From NCBI GenBank assembly GCA_963832305.1, contig CAWHTU010000016.1, positions 186,001-250,000 of the forward strand: DNA of 64,000 nucleotides, in the 5' to 3' direction. Every line of letters begins with the position of its first letter. Positions within the stretch are counted from its first letter, which is position 1. The DNA is from Roseiarcus sp963832305 (GTDB lineage Bacteria; Pseudomonadota; Alphaproteobacteria; Rhizobiales; Beijerinckiaceae). Shown here piece after piece: positions 15,763-23,310 of this stretch. The position numbers were made by a program, and so were the translations under genes. The notes beneath the pieces are model-generated. The model made no database searches and was not told the DNA's origin. It was given only the letters and a program-made list of their open reading frames with translations.

Positions 15763-16782
15763 TTACTTCGTGTTGGCCTTGATCGCGGCGATGGCGTCCG
15801 CCTGGGTGTACTCATGGCTGGCGACGCCGCCCTTGGGAATGTTCGGCAGCTCCTTCTCGAAATCGTCCTGGGTGAAGGCGAGATAGGGCACGAGGAGATC
15901 GTGAGGAATATTCTTGTTGCCGTCGAGCACCTGCTGCGCGACCCAGAAGGCGAGCGTCGACACGCCGGGCGCGATCGAGCCGGACCAGCTCATGTAGCCG
16001 TCCTTGTCCTTCTGTTCTTTCCAGTACACGAACTCGTCCTGGCGATTGCCCATCATGATCGTCGGGCGCGGTTTGCCTGCCGCAGCAAAAGCCTGCGCCG
16101 CGCCATAGGCGTCGCCGCCCTGATCAACGACGCCGACGATCGGCGGAAGCGAGGGCAACACCGTCGCAACCGCCTTCTGCGCCGTCGTCTGGTCCCAGTC
16201 GCCGGTCACGGAAGCCACGATCTTGAATTCCGGATGCGCCTTCACGCCCTCGACGATGCCGTCGTGGACAGAGGCGTCGATGCCGGTGCCCGCCAGGCCG
16301 CGGATTTCCAGGAGGTTGCCGCCCTTGGGCTGGAACTTGGCCATATGCTCGACCTCTTGCCGGCCATAGTCCTTGAAATCCACCACAATTCGGTAGGCGC
16401 AGGGCTCGGTGACGACGCCATCAAACGAGACGACGACGATGCCGGCGTCGCAGGCCTGCTTGACCGCCCCGTTGAGCGCGTCCGGCGAAGCCGCATTGAT
16501 GACGATGGCGTTATAGCCCTGCAGGATCAGGTTCTGGATCTGGGCCGCCTGTGTCGGCACTTCCTTGTCGGCGGTCGTGAACACGTCGGCCGCAGCGACG
16601 ATCCCGTCCGCGACCGCCTTCTTGGTGACGATGTCGTAGCTCTTCAGCATCGCCTGGCGCCAGGAATTGCCGGCGTAGTTGTTGGAAAAGGCGATTTTCA
16701 TCTTGCTGGTGTCGGCGTGCGCCGGCGCGGCGAGGAGCGCGGCTGCTGCGACCAACGCCAGCATCGAGACGTTGTTGTTCAT
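15763..16782 (-). CDS. Periplasmic substrate-binding protein of a sugar-type ABC importer
   Basis: 339 aa. Signal peptide MNNNVSMLALVAAAALLAAPAHA, then the type I fold of the Periplasmic_binding_4 family: KIAFSNNYAGNSWRQAMLKS, GYNAIVINAASPDALNGAV, and the second-lobe segment PIVGVVDQGGDAYGAAQAF. It is the first gene of the importer operon. Ribose/xylitol-type sugars are likely for the family, but residues alone do not fix the ligand. No sugar kinase or regulator lies next to it to help. Confidence 0.88.
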   Translation of the reverse strand: MNNNVSMLALVAAAALLAAPAHADTSKMKIAFSNNYAGNSWRQAMLKSYDIVTKKAVADGIVAAADVFTTADKEVPTQAAQIQNLILQGYNAIVINAASPDALNGAVKQACDAGIVVVSFDGVVTEPCAYRIVVDFKDYGRQEVEHMAKFQPKGGNLLEIRGLAGTGIDASVHDGIVEGVKAHPEFKIVASVTGDWDQTTAQKAVATVLPSLPPIVGVVDQGGDAYGAAQAFAAAGKPRPTIMMGNRQDEFVYWKEQKDKDGYMSWSGSIAPGVSTLAFWVAQQVLDGNKNIPHDLLVPYLAFTQDDFEKELPNIPKGGVASHEYTQADAIAAIKANTK

Positions 16783-17089
16783 GGAAAAGTCCTCCCTCGA
16801 GAGACGAGCGTTGTGGCCTTGAGACGGGTCAGATTTTCTGCGTTTTTTGATGGGTCGTCGGCCGGCCGGGACCGGTCACGATGCTCCGACAGCTAACATG
16901 CCAGAGAAAAGCCGGTCAATCCAACGCCTTCTCCAAGGGCAGCGACCCAGACGCAAAATCGACCGGGCATGACTCCAACGCCTTCTCCAAGGGCAGCGAC
17001 AGGCGCAAAATCGACCGGCATGACTATTCAAATGATGTCTTGAAGCGAACCCAGATTTTCGCGGCGCTTTTGGGCTGAGCCCGGCTCCC
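16783..17089. other. Intergenic region holding a two-unit tandem repeat
   Basis: About 307 bases between the start of the binding-protein gene and the end of lolD. The only clear structure is the tandem repeat described at 16920-17024. The part next to 16783 must hold the promoter of the importer operon; GGAGG lies just before its ATG. No conserved protein is seen. Confidence 0.5.
16920..17024. repeat. Tandem direct repeat, units of 54 and 51 bases
   Basis: Unit one covers 16920-16973 and unit two 16974-17024. Both begin TCCAACGCCTTCTCCAAGGG and end CGGCATGAC after AAAATCGACC; the second lacks three bases in the middle. Both units keep the same frame on the plus strand, reading SNAFSKGSD, then a variable part, ending HD. 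An open frame of 65 codons (16881-17078) spans the repeat, but it has no good ribosome site and nothing recognisable, so a gene is not called. Confidence 0.85.
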
Positions 17090-17785
17090 CTACCCCATCT
17101 CCTCCACACGCCCGTCGCGGATGGTGACGCGGCGGTCCATGCGGGCGGCGAGGTCCATGTTGTGGGTCGCGATGAGGGCGGCGAGGCCGCTCGCCTTGAC
17201 CAGCCCGGTCAGAGTCGCAAACACGTGGTCGGCAGTCTTCGGGTCGAGATTGCCAGTCGGCTCGTCGGCCAGCAGCACCCGAGGACCGTTGGCGACCGCG
17301 CGCGCGATGGCGACGCGCTGCTGTTCGCCGCCGGATAATTCCGCCGGCCGGTGGGTTTCGCGCTGGGCGAGACCCAGATAGGCGAGCAACTCATGCGCCC
17401 GCGCCGCAGCCTGGGCGCGCGGCAGGCCGGCGATCATCTGCGGCAGGACGAGGTTCTCCAGCGCCGAGAACTCCGGCAGCAAGTGATGGAACTGGTAAAC
17501 GAAGCCGATTTCCGTGCGCCTCAGCGCGGTTCGCTTGTCGTCGTTCATGGTCGATGTCGCAGCGCCGCCGATCTTGACCTCGCCGGCGTCGGGCCGTTCC
17601 AACAGACCCGCCAGATGGAGGAGCGTCGACTTTCCGGCGCCGGAAGGCGCGATCAGCGCCACCGATTGGCCGGGCGAGAGCTCGAGGCTGGCGCCGTTCA
17701 GGACCTCGACCGTCGTTTCCCCCCGCCCATATCGGCGCTCCACTCCATCGAGCGTGAGCGCGGCGACGCGCGCAGCCTCATTCAT
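17090..17785 (-). CDS. lolD: Lipoprotein-releasing system ATP-binding protein LolD
   Basis: 231 aa. ATPase of the LolCDE complex, which lifts mature lipoproteins from the inner membrane to LolA. Walker A is APSGAGKST, the signature LSGGEQQRVAIARAVAN, and Walker B VLLADEPTGNLD. The Q-loop region EIGFVYQFHHLLPEFSALEN is typical of LolD. The start overlaps the end of lolC by 8 bases, so the pair is translationally coupled. Confidence 0.95.
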   Translation of the reverse strand: MNEAARVAALTLDGVERRYGRGETTVEVLNGASLELSPGQSVALIAPSGAGKSTLLHLAGLLERPDAGEVKIGGAATSTMNDDKRTALRRTEIGFVYQFHHLLPEFSALENLVLPQMIAGLPRAQAAARAHELLAYLGLAQRETHRPAELSGGEQQRVAIARAVANGPRVLLADEPTGNLDPKTADHVFATLTGLVKASGLAALIATHNMDLAARMDRRVTIRDGRVEEMG

Positions 17786-19076
17786 GGCGCAGCGCCTCTA
17801 CCGGATCGAGCTTGGCCGCGCGCCAGGACGGATAGATCGTCGCCGCCAAAGAGAGCACCAGCGCCATCGCGACGACGGCGAAGACATCGGTTGTTTCGAC
17901 GCGCGACGGCAGCTGCGACAGGAAATAGAATTCGGACGGAAAGAGATTGGCTCCGGTGAGCCAGCTCAGCCCCTTTCGGATCGGCTCGACGTTGTAAGCG
18001 ACGATAAGGCCGAGCGCGAGGCCGACGGCAGTGCCGACGAACCCGATCGTCGCGCCCGTGATGAGAAAGATGCGCATGATCGCACCCCGCGTCGCGCCCA
18101 TCGTGCGCAGGATGGCGACCGCGCGGGCCTTATCCTGCACGAGCATGATCAGGCCGGAGATGATGTTCAACGCGGCCACCAGCACGATGAGTGTCAGAAT
18201 GGCGAACATTACGTTGCTCTCGACCGCCAAAACGTCGAAAAAGCTACGATTGAGCTGGCGCCAGTCAGTGTCGATCATCGGCCGCTGCTGAACCGGCTCG
18301 ATTCTGCGTCGCATCGCGTCCATATCGTCGGGGTCGGTCACATAGACTTCGATGACGCTGGCCTGCCCGTCCTGGTTGAAGAACGTCTGCGCCTCGGCGA
18401 GCGGCATGAAGATGAAGGTGTTGTCGAACGTCGTCATCCCGATCTGGAAAATGGCCGCGACGGAGTAGGACTTCACGCGCGGCGTGACCCCGAACGGGGT
18501 TTCCGCGCCATGCGGCGCGATGATCGTTACCTTGTCGCCGACCCTCAGGCTCAGGTGCTCGGCCAGCTTGGCCCCGACCGCGACGCCGCGACCCGAATCG
18601 AAACCGTCAAGCGAGCCCTGAATCACATGGCCTGCGACGCCTGGAAGGCGCTCGAGATCCTGCCCGCGAATGCCGCGCACCAGTGCGCCGGACGAGCCAT
18701 AGGGAGAGCTGGCGAACGCCTGGCCTTCGACCAGCGGCAACGCAAGAGTGACGCCCGGGACCCTGCTCACCCTTTCCGCCACCGCGTCGTAGTCGGTCAG
18801 CGGCGTCTCGACCCCCTGCAGGAACATGTGGCCGTTAAGGCCGATCATTTTGTCCATCAGGTCGTGCCGGAAGCCGTTCATCACCGCCATGACGACAATC
18901 AGCGCCGCGACGCCGAGCACGATGCCGAGGAACGAGAAACCGGCGATGACCGAGATCGAGCGTTGGGCGTTGCGGGCGCGCAGGTAGCGAAAGGCGACCA
19001 TCCACTCGAACGCCGAAAAGGCCCGGGTCGCCGGCGCCGCCTCGGGAGCGGCCGCCTCGACCGCAACCGCCGTCAC
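17778..19076 (-). CDS. lolC: Lipoprotein-releasing ABC permease LolC/LolE
   Basis: 432 aa. N-terminal FEWMVAFRYLRARNAQRSIS is the LolC/E family start, followed by the first membrane helix and a large periplasmic MacB-like domain. Three more helices lie at the C-terminus (ILTLIVLVAALNIISGLIML onward). Alphaproteobacteria often have one LolC/E homodimer (sometimes called LolF) rather than separate LolC and LolE, which fits this single gene. It overlaps proS by 4 bases upstream and lolD downstream. Confidence 0.93.
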   Translation of the reverse strand: MTAVAVEAAAPEAAPATRAFSAFEWMVAFRYLRARNAQRSISVIAGFSFLGIVLGVAALIVVMAVMNGFRHDLMDKMIGLNGHMFLQGVETPLTDYDAVAERVSRVPGVTLALPLVEGQAFASSPYGSSGALVRGIRGQDLERLPGVAGHVIQGSLDGFDSGRGVAVGAKLAEHLSLRVGDKVTIIAPHGAETPFGVTPRVKSYSVAAIFQIGMTTFDNTFIFMPLAEAQTFFNQDGQASVIEVYVTDPDDMDAMRRRIEPVQQRPMIDTDWRQLNRSFFDVLAVESNVMFAILTLIVLVAALNIISGLIMLVQDKARAVAILRTMGATRGAIMRIFLITGATIGFVGTAVGLALGLIVAYNVEPIRKGLSWLTGANLFPSEFYFLSQLPSRVETTDVFAVVAMALVLSLAATIYPSWRAAKLDPVEALRHE

Positions 19077-20407
19077 GTCACGCCTTTCCCGCCGAGCAGG
19101 TCTACCGCCGCATCGAGGCTCATGAGCTCGCGCTCGCCGCCACGGCGGGTCTTCACTTCAATCTTGCCTTCGCCGAGGCTCTTGGGACCAACGATCGCCT
19201 GGTGCGGAGCGCCGACCAGATCCATGGCGGCGAACTTGGCGCCCGGGCGCTCGTCGCGGTCGTCGTAGAGAACATCGATCCCGGCCTTCTCGAGGGACGT
19301 GTAGATGCGCGCGCAGGCGGCGTCGCAGGCGCCATCGCCGACCTTGAGATTGATGAGCCCGACCCGGAACGGCGCGACCGCTTCCGGCCAGATCGGGCCG
19401 TTGTCGTCGTGGTTGGCCTCGATCAGCGCCGCGGCGAGGCGGGTCGGGCCGATCCCGTACGAGCCCATATGCACGAAATGCTCCTTGCCGTCCGGCCCAT
19501 TGACGACCGCCTTCATGGGAGCCGAATACTTGGTCCCGAAGTAGAAAATATGGCCGACTTCGATCCCGCGCGCAGAAATCCGGACCTTCGGATCGAGCTT
19601 CTCGAACGCCGCCGGATCGTGCTTCTCCGAGGTCGCCGCGTAGAGCGAGGTCCACTTGTCCACGACGGCCTGCATCGTCTCGGCGCTGTCGAAGTCGATG
19701 GTCTCGGGCGGCGTCTGAAACGAGAGATAGTCGCGGTGGCAGAACACCTCGCTTTCGCCGGTCGAAGCCAGAATGAGGAACTCGTGGCTGAGGTCGCCGC
19801 CGATCGGGCCGGATTCGGCGCGCATCGGAATGGCGGTGAGGCCAAGCCGGGCGAAGGTGCGCAGATAGGCGGTGAACTCCTTGTTGTAGGAATGGCGCGC
19901 GCCCGCCTGGTCGAGGTCGAACGAATAGGCGTCCTTCATCAGAAATTCGCGTGAACGCATCACGCCGAAGCGCGGCCGGACCTCGTCGCGGAACTTCCAC
20001 TGGATGTGATAGAGGTTGAGCGGCAAGTCCTTGTAGCTGCGCACCGATGCGCGGAAAATCTCGGTGATCATCTCCTCGTTGGTCGGCCCATACAGCATGT
20101 CGCGGTCGTGCCGGTCGCGGATACGCAGCATCTCCTTGCCGTAGTCGTCGTAGCGTCCGGATTCGCGCCACAGGTCAGCCGCCTGGATCGTCGGCATCAG
20201 GACCTCGATCGCCCCGGCGCGGTTCTGCTCCTCGCGGACGATCGCGCAAATCTTGTGCAGCACGCGGACGCCGAGAGGCAGCCAGGCGTAGCTGCCCGCC
20301 GCCTCCTGCCGGATCATGCCGGCGCGCAGCATGAGGCGATGGGAGACGATCTCCGCCTCCTTGGGCGTCTCCTTGAGGATCGGCAGGAAGTAACGGGAAA
20401 GACGCAT
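19073..20407 (-). CDS. proS: Proline-tRNA ligase, short alphaproteobacterial type
   Basis: 444 aa. Class II aminoacyl-tRNA synthetase motifs are clear: motif 2 FRDEVRPRFGVMRSREFLMK, motif 3 GIGPTRLAAALIE, and LYGPTNEEMITEI. The insertion editing domain found in the 570-aa E. coli enzyme is absent, as usual for alphaproteobacteria. The C-terminal anticodon-binding domain covers about residues 345-444. An ATGA overlap couples it to lolC. Confidence 0.96.
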   Translation of the reverse strand: MRLSRYFLPILKETPKEAEIVSHRLMLRAGMIRQEAAGSYAWLPLGVRVLHKICAIVREEQNRAGAIEVLMPTIQAADLWRESGRYDDYGKEMLRIRDRHDRDMLYGPTNEEMITEIFRASVRSYKDLPLNLYHIQWKFRDEVRPRFGVMRSREFLMKDAYSFDLDQAGARHSYNKEFTAYLRTFARLGLTAIPMRAESGPIGGDLSHEFLILASTGESEVFCHRDYLSFQTPPETIDFDSAETMQAVVDKWTSLYAATSEKHDPAAFEKLDPKVRISARGIEVGHIFYFGTKYSAPMKAVVNGPDGKEHFVHMGSYGIGPTRLAAALIEANHDDNGPIWPEAVAPFRVGLINLKVGDGACDAACARIYTSLEKAGIDVLYDDRDERPGAKFAAMDLVGAPHQAIVGPKSLGEGKIEVKTRRGGERELMSLDAAVDLLGGKGVT

Positions 20408-20546
20408 CGGATTCCGGGGCTCGATTCGAAAGGTCGGGGTCGGCCGCCCCTATTGGCCTCTGCGGCGCAGCTTGACAAGTTCCGAAGGCCGATCGGCCCG
20501 CCCTAAACCGGCGAGGATCGTGGAGCGCGACGCGTTCGGACCCAGG

Positions 20547-20632
20547 CGTCATCGCGCAAGCGAACCGATCCGGCGATCAAGAGCCGCCGGTCGGACTTTC
20601 GCCGCCGGATCGCTTCGTCGCTCGCGATGACG
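20547..20632. repeat. Imperfect inverted repeat of the dispersed intergenic family
   Basis: The left arm (20547-20575) starts CGTCATCGCG and ends CGATCCGGCG. The right arm (20603-20632) is its near-perfect reverse complement, starting CGCCGGATCG and ending GCGATGACG. About 29 bases per arm with a 27-base loop. Copies with the same ends occur at 8059-8086 and 59396-59510. Confidence 0.7.
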
Positions 20633-20684
20633 ACCCCGGTTCAATCCATTTTCAGCTTTGCCTGACAGCAAACCGGAGCGCGCT

Positions 20685-20742
20685 TGACAGGTCTTGCTGC
20701 ATTCTAATATTACACCATCATGTTAATTAGCTATCTGGTGAA
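20685..20742 (+). promoter_or_regulatory. Promoter and probable operator of the ArsR-type regulator gene
   Basis: TTGACA at 20685-20690 is a consensus -35 box; TAATAT at 20706-20711 is the likely -10, with 15 bases between. The arms TAATATTACACCA and its imperfect inverse TGGTGAATTATG flank the start region, forming an inverted repeat overlapping the -10 box and the ribosome site. ArsR-type repressors usually bind such sites at their own promoter. Confidence 0.6.
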
Positions 20743-20744
20743 TT

Positions 20745-21110
20745 ATGGCAGCCGATCGTCTGAGCCTCACGTTCGCCGCGCTCGCACATCCCGCGCGCCG
20801 CGCGATCCTTGCGCGGCTCAGTCTCGGGCAGACGTCGGTTCAGGAACTGGCGAAGCCGCTCAAGTTAAGTCCGCCCGCCGTGACGAAGCATCTCAAGAGC
20901 CTCGAGCGCGGGGGGCTCATCAGCAGGAGCCGCACGGCGCAGTGGCGGCCCTGCAAGCTTGAGACTGCATCGATCGAAGACGCGACCAACTGGATTGACG
21001 AACTCAAAGCCGCGACCGAGCAAAGGCTCGATCGTCTGGACGCCTATCTCAAGACCCTGCAGACGCCCGAGGACCCGCCGCCTGCAAGGCCGACGCCGAA
21101 AGGAAAGTGA
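20745..21110 (+). CDS. ArsR-family winged-helix transcriptional regulator
   Basis: 121 aa. Starts RLSLTFAALAHPARRAILAR, the standard ArsR opening, then the recognition helix KLSPPAVTKHLKSLERGGLI. The C-terminal part is a coiled dimer helix with a Pro-rich tail. Metal-binding cysteines of arsenic sensors are absent. Regulators of this subgroup sit next to AHSA1/START proteins, as here, and probably sense organic ligands. The stop lies 4 bases before the downstream GTG. Confidence 0.9.
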   Translation: MAADRLSLTFAALAHPARRAILARLSLGQTSVQELAKPLKLSPPAVTKHLKSLERGGLISRSRTAQWRPCKLETASIEDATNWIDELKAATEQRLDRLDAYLKTLQTPEDPPPARPTPKGK

Positions 21111-21114
21111 ACCC

Positions 21115-21621
21115 GTGACGGAACCCAAATCCTTCTCGATTTCCCGCGATCTCAAAGCGCCCCGCGCCCTCGTCTACGAAGTTCAGACCGAGGCGAAGCA
21201 TCTCGCCAACTGGTGGAGCGCCGAGGGGTTCAGGACCATCCACTCCGCGATGGATTTCCGGGTCGGCGGCACATACCACTACGGCCTTGAAGGGCCGGGC
21301 GGGATGCAGATGTGGGGCTTGCAAAGATTTCTCGAAATCGCGCCCAACGAGAGGATTGTGCTTGTCCAGTCCTTCTCCGACAAGGATGGCGGGCTTGCGC
21401 GCCATCCGATGGCGCCGGACTGGCCGCTCGAACTGCTGTCGACCACGACCTTCGCGGACATCGGCCCCGGCATGACGCGGATCACGATAAACTGGCGACC
21501 TTACAATTCCGACGAAGCGGGAATTCGCGCTTTCGAAGCCGGACGGCCAAGCATGACTGGCGGCTTCGGCGGCACGTTCAAGAAACTGGAGACCTATCTT
21601 GCGGAGCTGCAAGGCGAGTAG
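21115..21621 (+). CDS. SRPBCC/AHSA1-domain protein
   Basis: 168 aa from a GTG start 4 bases after the ArsR gene. The START-like fold is shown by RDLKAPRALVYEVQTEAKHL and NWWSAEGFRTIHSAMDFRVGG, with the C-terminal FKKLETYLAEL helix. AHSA1-like proteins have a hydrophobic cavity; their small-molecule partners are mostly unknown. Pairing with an ArsR regulator is a very common operon in proteobacteria. Confidence 0.9.
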   Translation: MTEPKSFSISRDLKAPRALVYEVQTEAKHLANWWSAEGFRTIHSAMDFRVGGTYHYGLEGPGGMQMWGLQRFLEIAPNERIVLVQSFSDKDGGLARHPMAPDWPLELLSTTTFADIGPGMTRITINWRPYNSDEAGIRAFEAGRPSMTGGFGGTFKKLETYLAELQGE

Positions 21622-21863
21622 GCAGCCGGCGCTCTGGGCGAAGCAGGCGCTGGGCGAAGCGCTGGAGTTCGTCGCATTCTCCCTCGACAATCAGGGAGAC
21701 ACTAAGCCCGCGAGCGCAGTGTCAGTGGTCAGGAGCCCCGACCCGCGCACCATTTGGTTTCCCATTGCTCAAGCCGCGACCCCACAGGAGTTCGCCGCAC
21801 GGCGTGGAAGCGCCAGCTTCGAACCCATACGGCGCGCTGCACGTCTCCCGGCGGGGCTTCAAG

Positions 21864-22172
21864 TCATTTCGGAAGCTTGTCCGCCAGAATTCCGAGCTTG
21901 AGAATCTCCGGCGGCTTAGCGAAAAGATCGCCGGCCTTGGCTTTTTCCATCAAAGCGGCCGCTACCTTTCCGTTGAGATGCGCTTCTCGCCCGTCCTCGT
22001 CGTCAAAGCAGTCGAATATGGCGAACGAGGAAGGCCCTTCCTGAATGGCAAACCAAGTGATCGTGCCGGGCTCGGCGTTCACCAGCGGGACGGCCGAACG
22101 CAAAAAATCCGCGACCTCCTTCTCCTTGCCTGGCTTCGCCTCCAGCGGAACGTAAAGCGCAAACTTCGTCAT
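21864..22172 (-). CDS. Antibiotic biosynthesis monooxygenase (ABM) fold protein
   Basis: 102 aa. The ABM dimeric alpha/beta barrel is seen in VPLEAKPGKEKEVADFLR, ITWFAIQEGPSSFAIFDCF and the C-terminal helix that begins AALMEKA. Members include quinol monooxygenases and haem-degrading enzymes, but many are unassigned. It stands alone between the AHSA1 gene and trxC. About 240 bases on its downstream side (21622-21863) hold nothing I can identify. Confidence 0.85.
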   Translation of the reverse strand: MTKFALYVPLEAKPGKEKEVADFLRSAVPLVNAEPGTITWFAIQEGPSSFAIFDCFDDEDGREAHLNGKVAAALMEKAKAGDLFAKPPEILKLGILADKLPK

Positions 22173-22308
22173 CGGGCTTCCCTTGCTTTTCGTGCGCGGT
22201 CGTCAGGCGCGAAGACTTGCGCATTTCGGTGACTGGCGGCGCATCGCCCGTCACGAGATGAACCTCCAAAACATGACACGGCTAAGGCAGGCGGCCGAGC
22301 CGACTGCT

Positions 22309-22734
22309 TCAATGAGCCAGGCGCCGAAGGAACTCCCCGTCCACCAGTCCAGCATGCTGCTTGACAACCTTGCCCTTTTCGAACGCGATCAGGGTGGGAA
22401 TGCCGCGAATGCCGAAGCGGGCGGCGATCGCCGGCTCCTCATCGACATTGACCTTGGCGAAGCGGGCGCGCGGCTCGAGCTCTTTTGCGGCGCGCTCGAA
22501 AATCGGGGCCATCGCCCGGCATGGGCCGCACCACGGGGCCCAGAAGTCGACGATCAGCGGCATGTCGTTGCGCTCGACATGCTTGTCGAACGTCTTGGCG
22601 CTGAGCACGATCGGCTCGCCGGTGAAGAGCTTGCCCTTGCAGACCCCGCACCTGGCCTCCGAGGCCGGACGGTCGGCCGGGATGCGGTTGACCGCTGAGC
22701 AATGAGGGCAAACGGCGTGGAGCGATTCGGTCAT
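22309..22734 (-). CDS. trxC: Thioredoxin 2 (TrxC)
   Basis: 141 aa. The N-terminal zinc-finger part has two CxxC pairs (CPHC at 16-19, CGVC at 33-36), which distinguish TrxC from TrxA. The thioredoxin active site WAPWCGPCRAM is present, followed by KVNVDEEPAIAARFGIRGIP. TrxC reduces oxidised proteins under oxidative stress. Length fits the family. Confidence 0.95.
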   Translation of the reverse strand: MTESLHAVCPHCSAVNRIPADRPASEARCGVCKGKLFTGEPIVLSAKTFDKHVERNDMPLIVDFWAPWCGPCRAMAPIFERAAKELEPRARFAKVNVDEEPAIAARFGIRGIPTLIAFEKGKVVKQHAGLVDGEFLRRLAH

Positions 22735-22842
22735 GGCGGCGCCTCGGGCGCGTGGAAGTAGTATCTGGCGTTAAGGGGTCGCGGTTTCAAGCGCTAAACT
22801 TCACCCTCAAGCTGTACGTTCACGAATTCGTGATCACACCCG

Positions 22843-22950
22843 CCGTAACCTAGGCCTGCAGGGGACGTACTTGCTGCAGGCCCGACGAGGCCCGGTCAAT
22901 CGGCGAGGCTGACGCCACGTCCGACCCCAACATATTGCTCCGACGGAGGA
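22843..22950 (+). promoter_or_regulatory. ECF-type promoter element and ribosome site of the bufferin-type gene
   Basis: CCGTAAC at 22843-22849 resembles a -35 element of ECF sigma factors; CGTA follows about 16 bases later at 22866. Caulobacter SigF promoters for similar DUF2282 genes have a GTAACC-spacer-CG pattern. The ribosome site GGAGGA lies at 22945-22950. The same CCGTAAC occurs before three genes near the window's own ECF sigma gene. Confidence 0.45.
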
Positions 22951-22958
22951 TTTTTCGA

Positions 22959-23240
22959 ATGAACGCCAGAACCGCGATCACCGCCGCTGCGCTTGCCGCC
23001 TCGCTCGCAGGCGCTCTCGCCACCGCCGCCAAGGCCGGCCCCGCCCCCGCCCAGCCCGGCGCCGACAAGTGCTACGGCGTGGCCCTTGCCGGCAAGAACG
23101 ACTGCGCCGCCGGCGCCGGCACGAGCTGCGCCGGCACGCAGGCCGCCGACTATGATCCGCATCAGTGGAAGTATGTCGCCAAGGGCACCTGCGAAGACAT
23201 GAAGACGCCGAAGGGCCACGGCTCGCTCACCCAGATGTAA
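22959..23240 (+). CDS. bufA1: Bufferin-type periplasmic peptide (DUF2282, BufA1 family)
   Basis: 93 aa. A signal peptide (residues 1-26) precedes a conserved core with Cys at 38, 49, 57 and 78: DKCYGVALAGKNDCAAG, GTSCAG, AKGTC. This is the DUF2282 pattern. In characterised systems a DUF692 (MNIO) enzyme, BufB, with partner BufC converts such cysteines into a copper-binding thiooxazole form. Neither bufB nor bufC is adjacent here, so this copy is an orphan. The ATG at 22959 is chosen for its GGAGGA site. A clear terminator follows. Confidence 0.88.
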   Translation: MNARTAITAAALAASLAGALATAAKAGPAPAQPGADKCYGVALAGKNDCAAGAGTSCAGTQAADYDPHQWKYVAKGTCEDMKTPKGHGSLTQM

Positions 23241-23267
23241 GCTTCCACGCCCTCCCTTTTGGCTTGC

Positions 23268-23298
23268 GGCCCCGCTCGGGATGAGCGGGGCCGTTTTT
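23268..23298 (+). terminator. Rho-independent terminator after the bufferin-type gene
   Basis: A perfect 10-bp stem GGCCCCGCTC / GAGCGGGGCC (23268-23277 with 23283-23292), loop GGGAT, then G and five T (23294-23298). It lies 28 bases after the stop codon and separates this gene from the convergent acyl-CoA synthetase gene. Confidence 0.92.
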
Positions 23299-23310
23299 GC
23301 TGGCGCGGCG

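Larger units (their letters stand above)
20408..20744. other. Divergent intergenic region with an inverted repeat and a regulator promoter
   Basis: 337 bases between the proS start and the ArsR-type gene. It contains the long imperfect inverted repeat at 20547-20632 and the promoter/operator at 20685-20742. No further gene is seen. Confidence 0.6.

Noticed and set aside
16920..17024. CRISPR array
   Set aside because: Only two adjacent units with no spacers and no cas genes nearby.
16881..17078. Possible small repeat-peptide gene
   Set aside because: No ribosome site and no known relative; kept only as a repeat and a finding.
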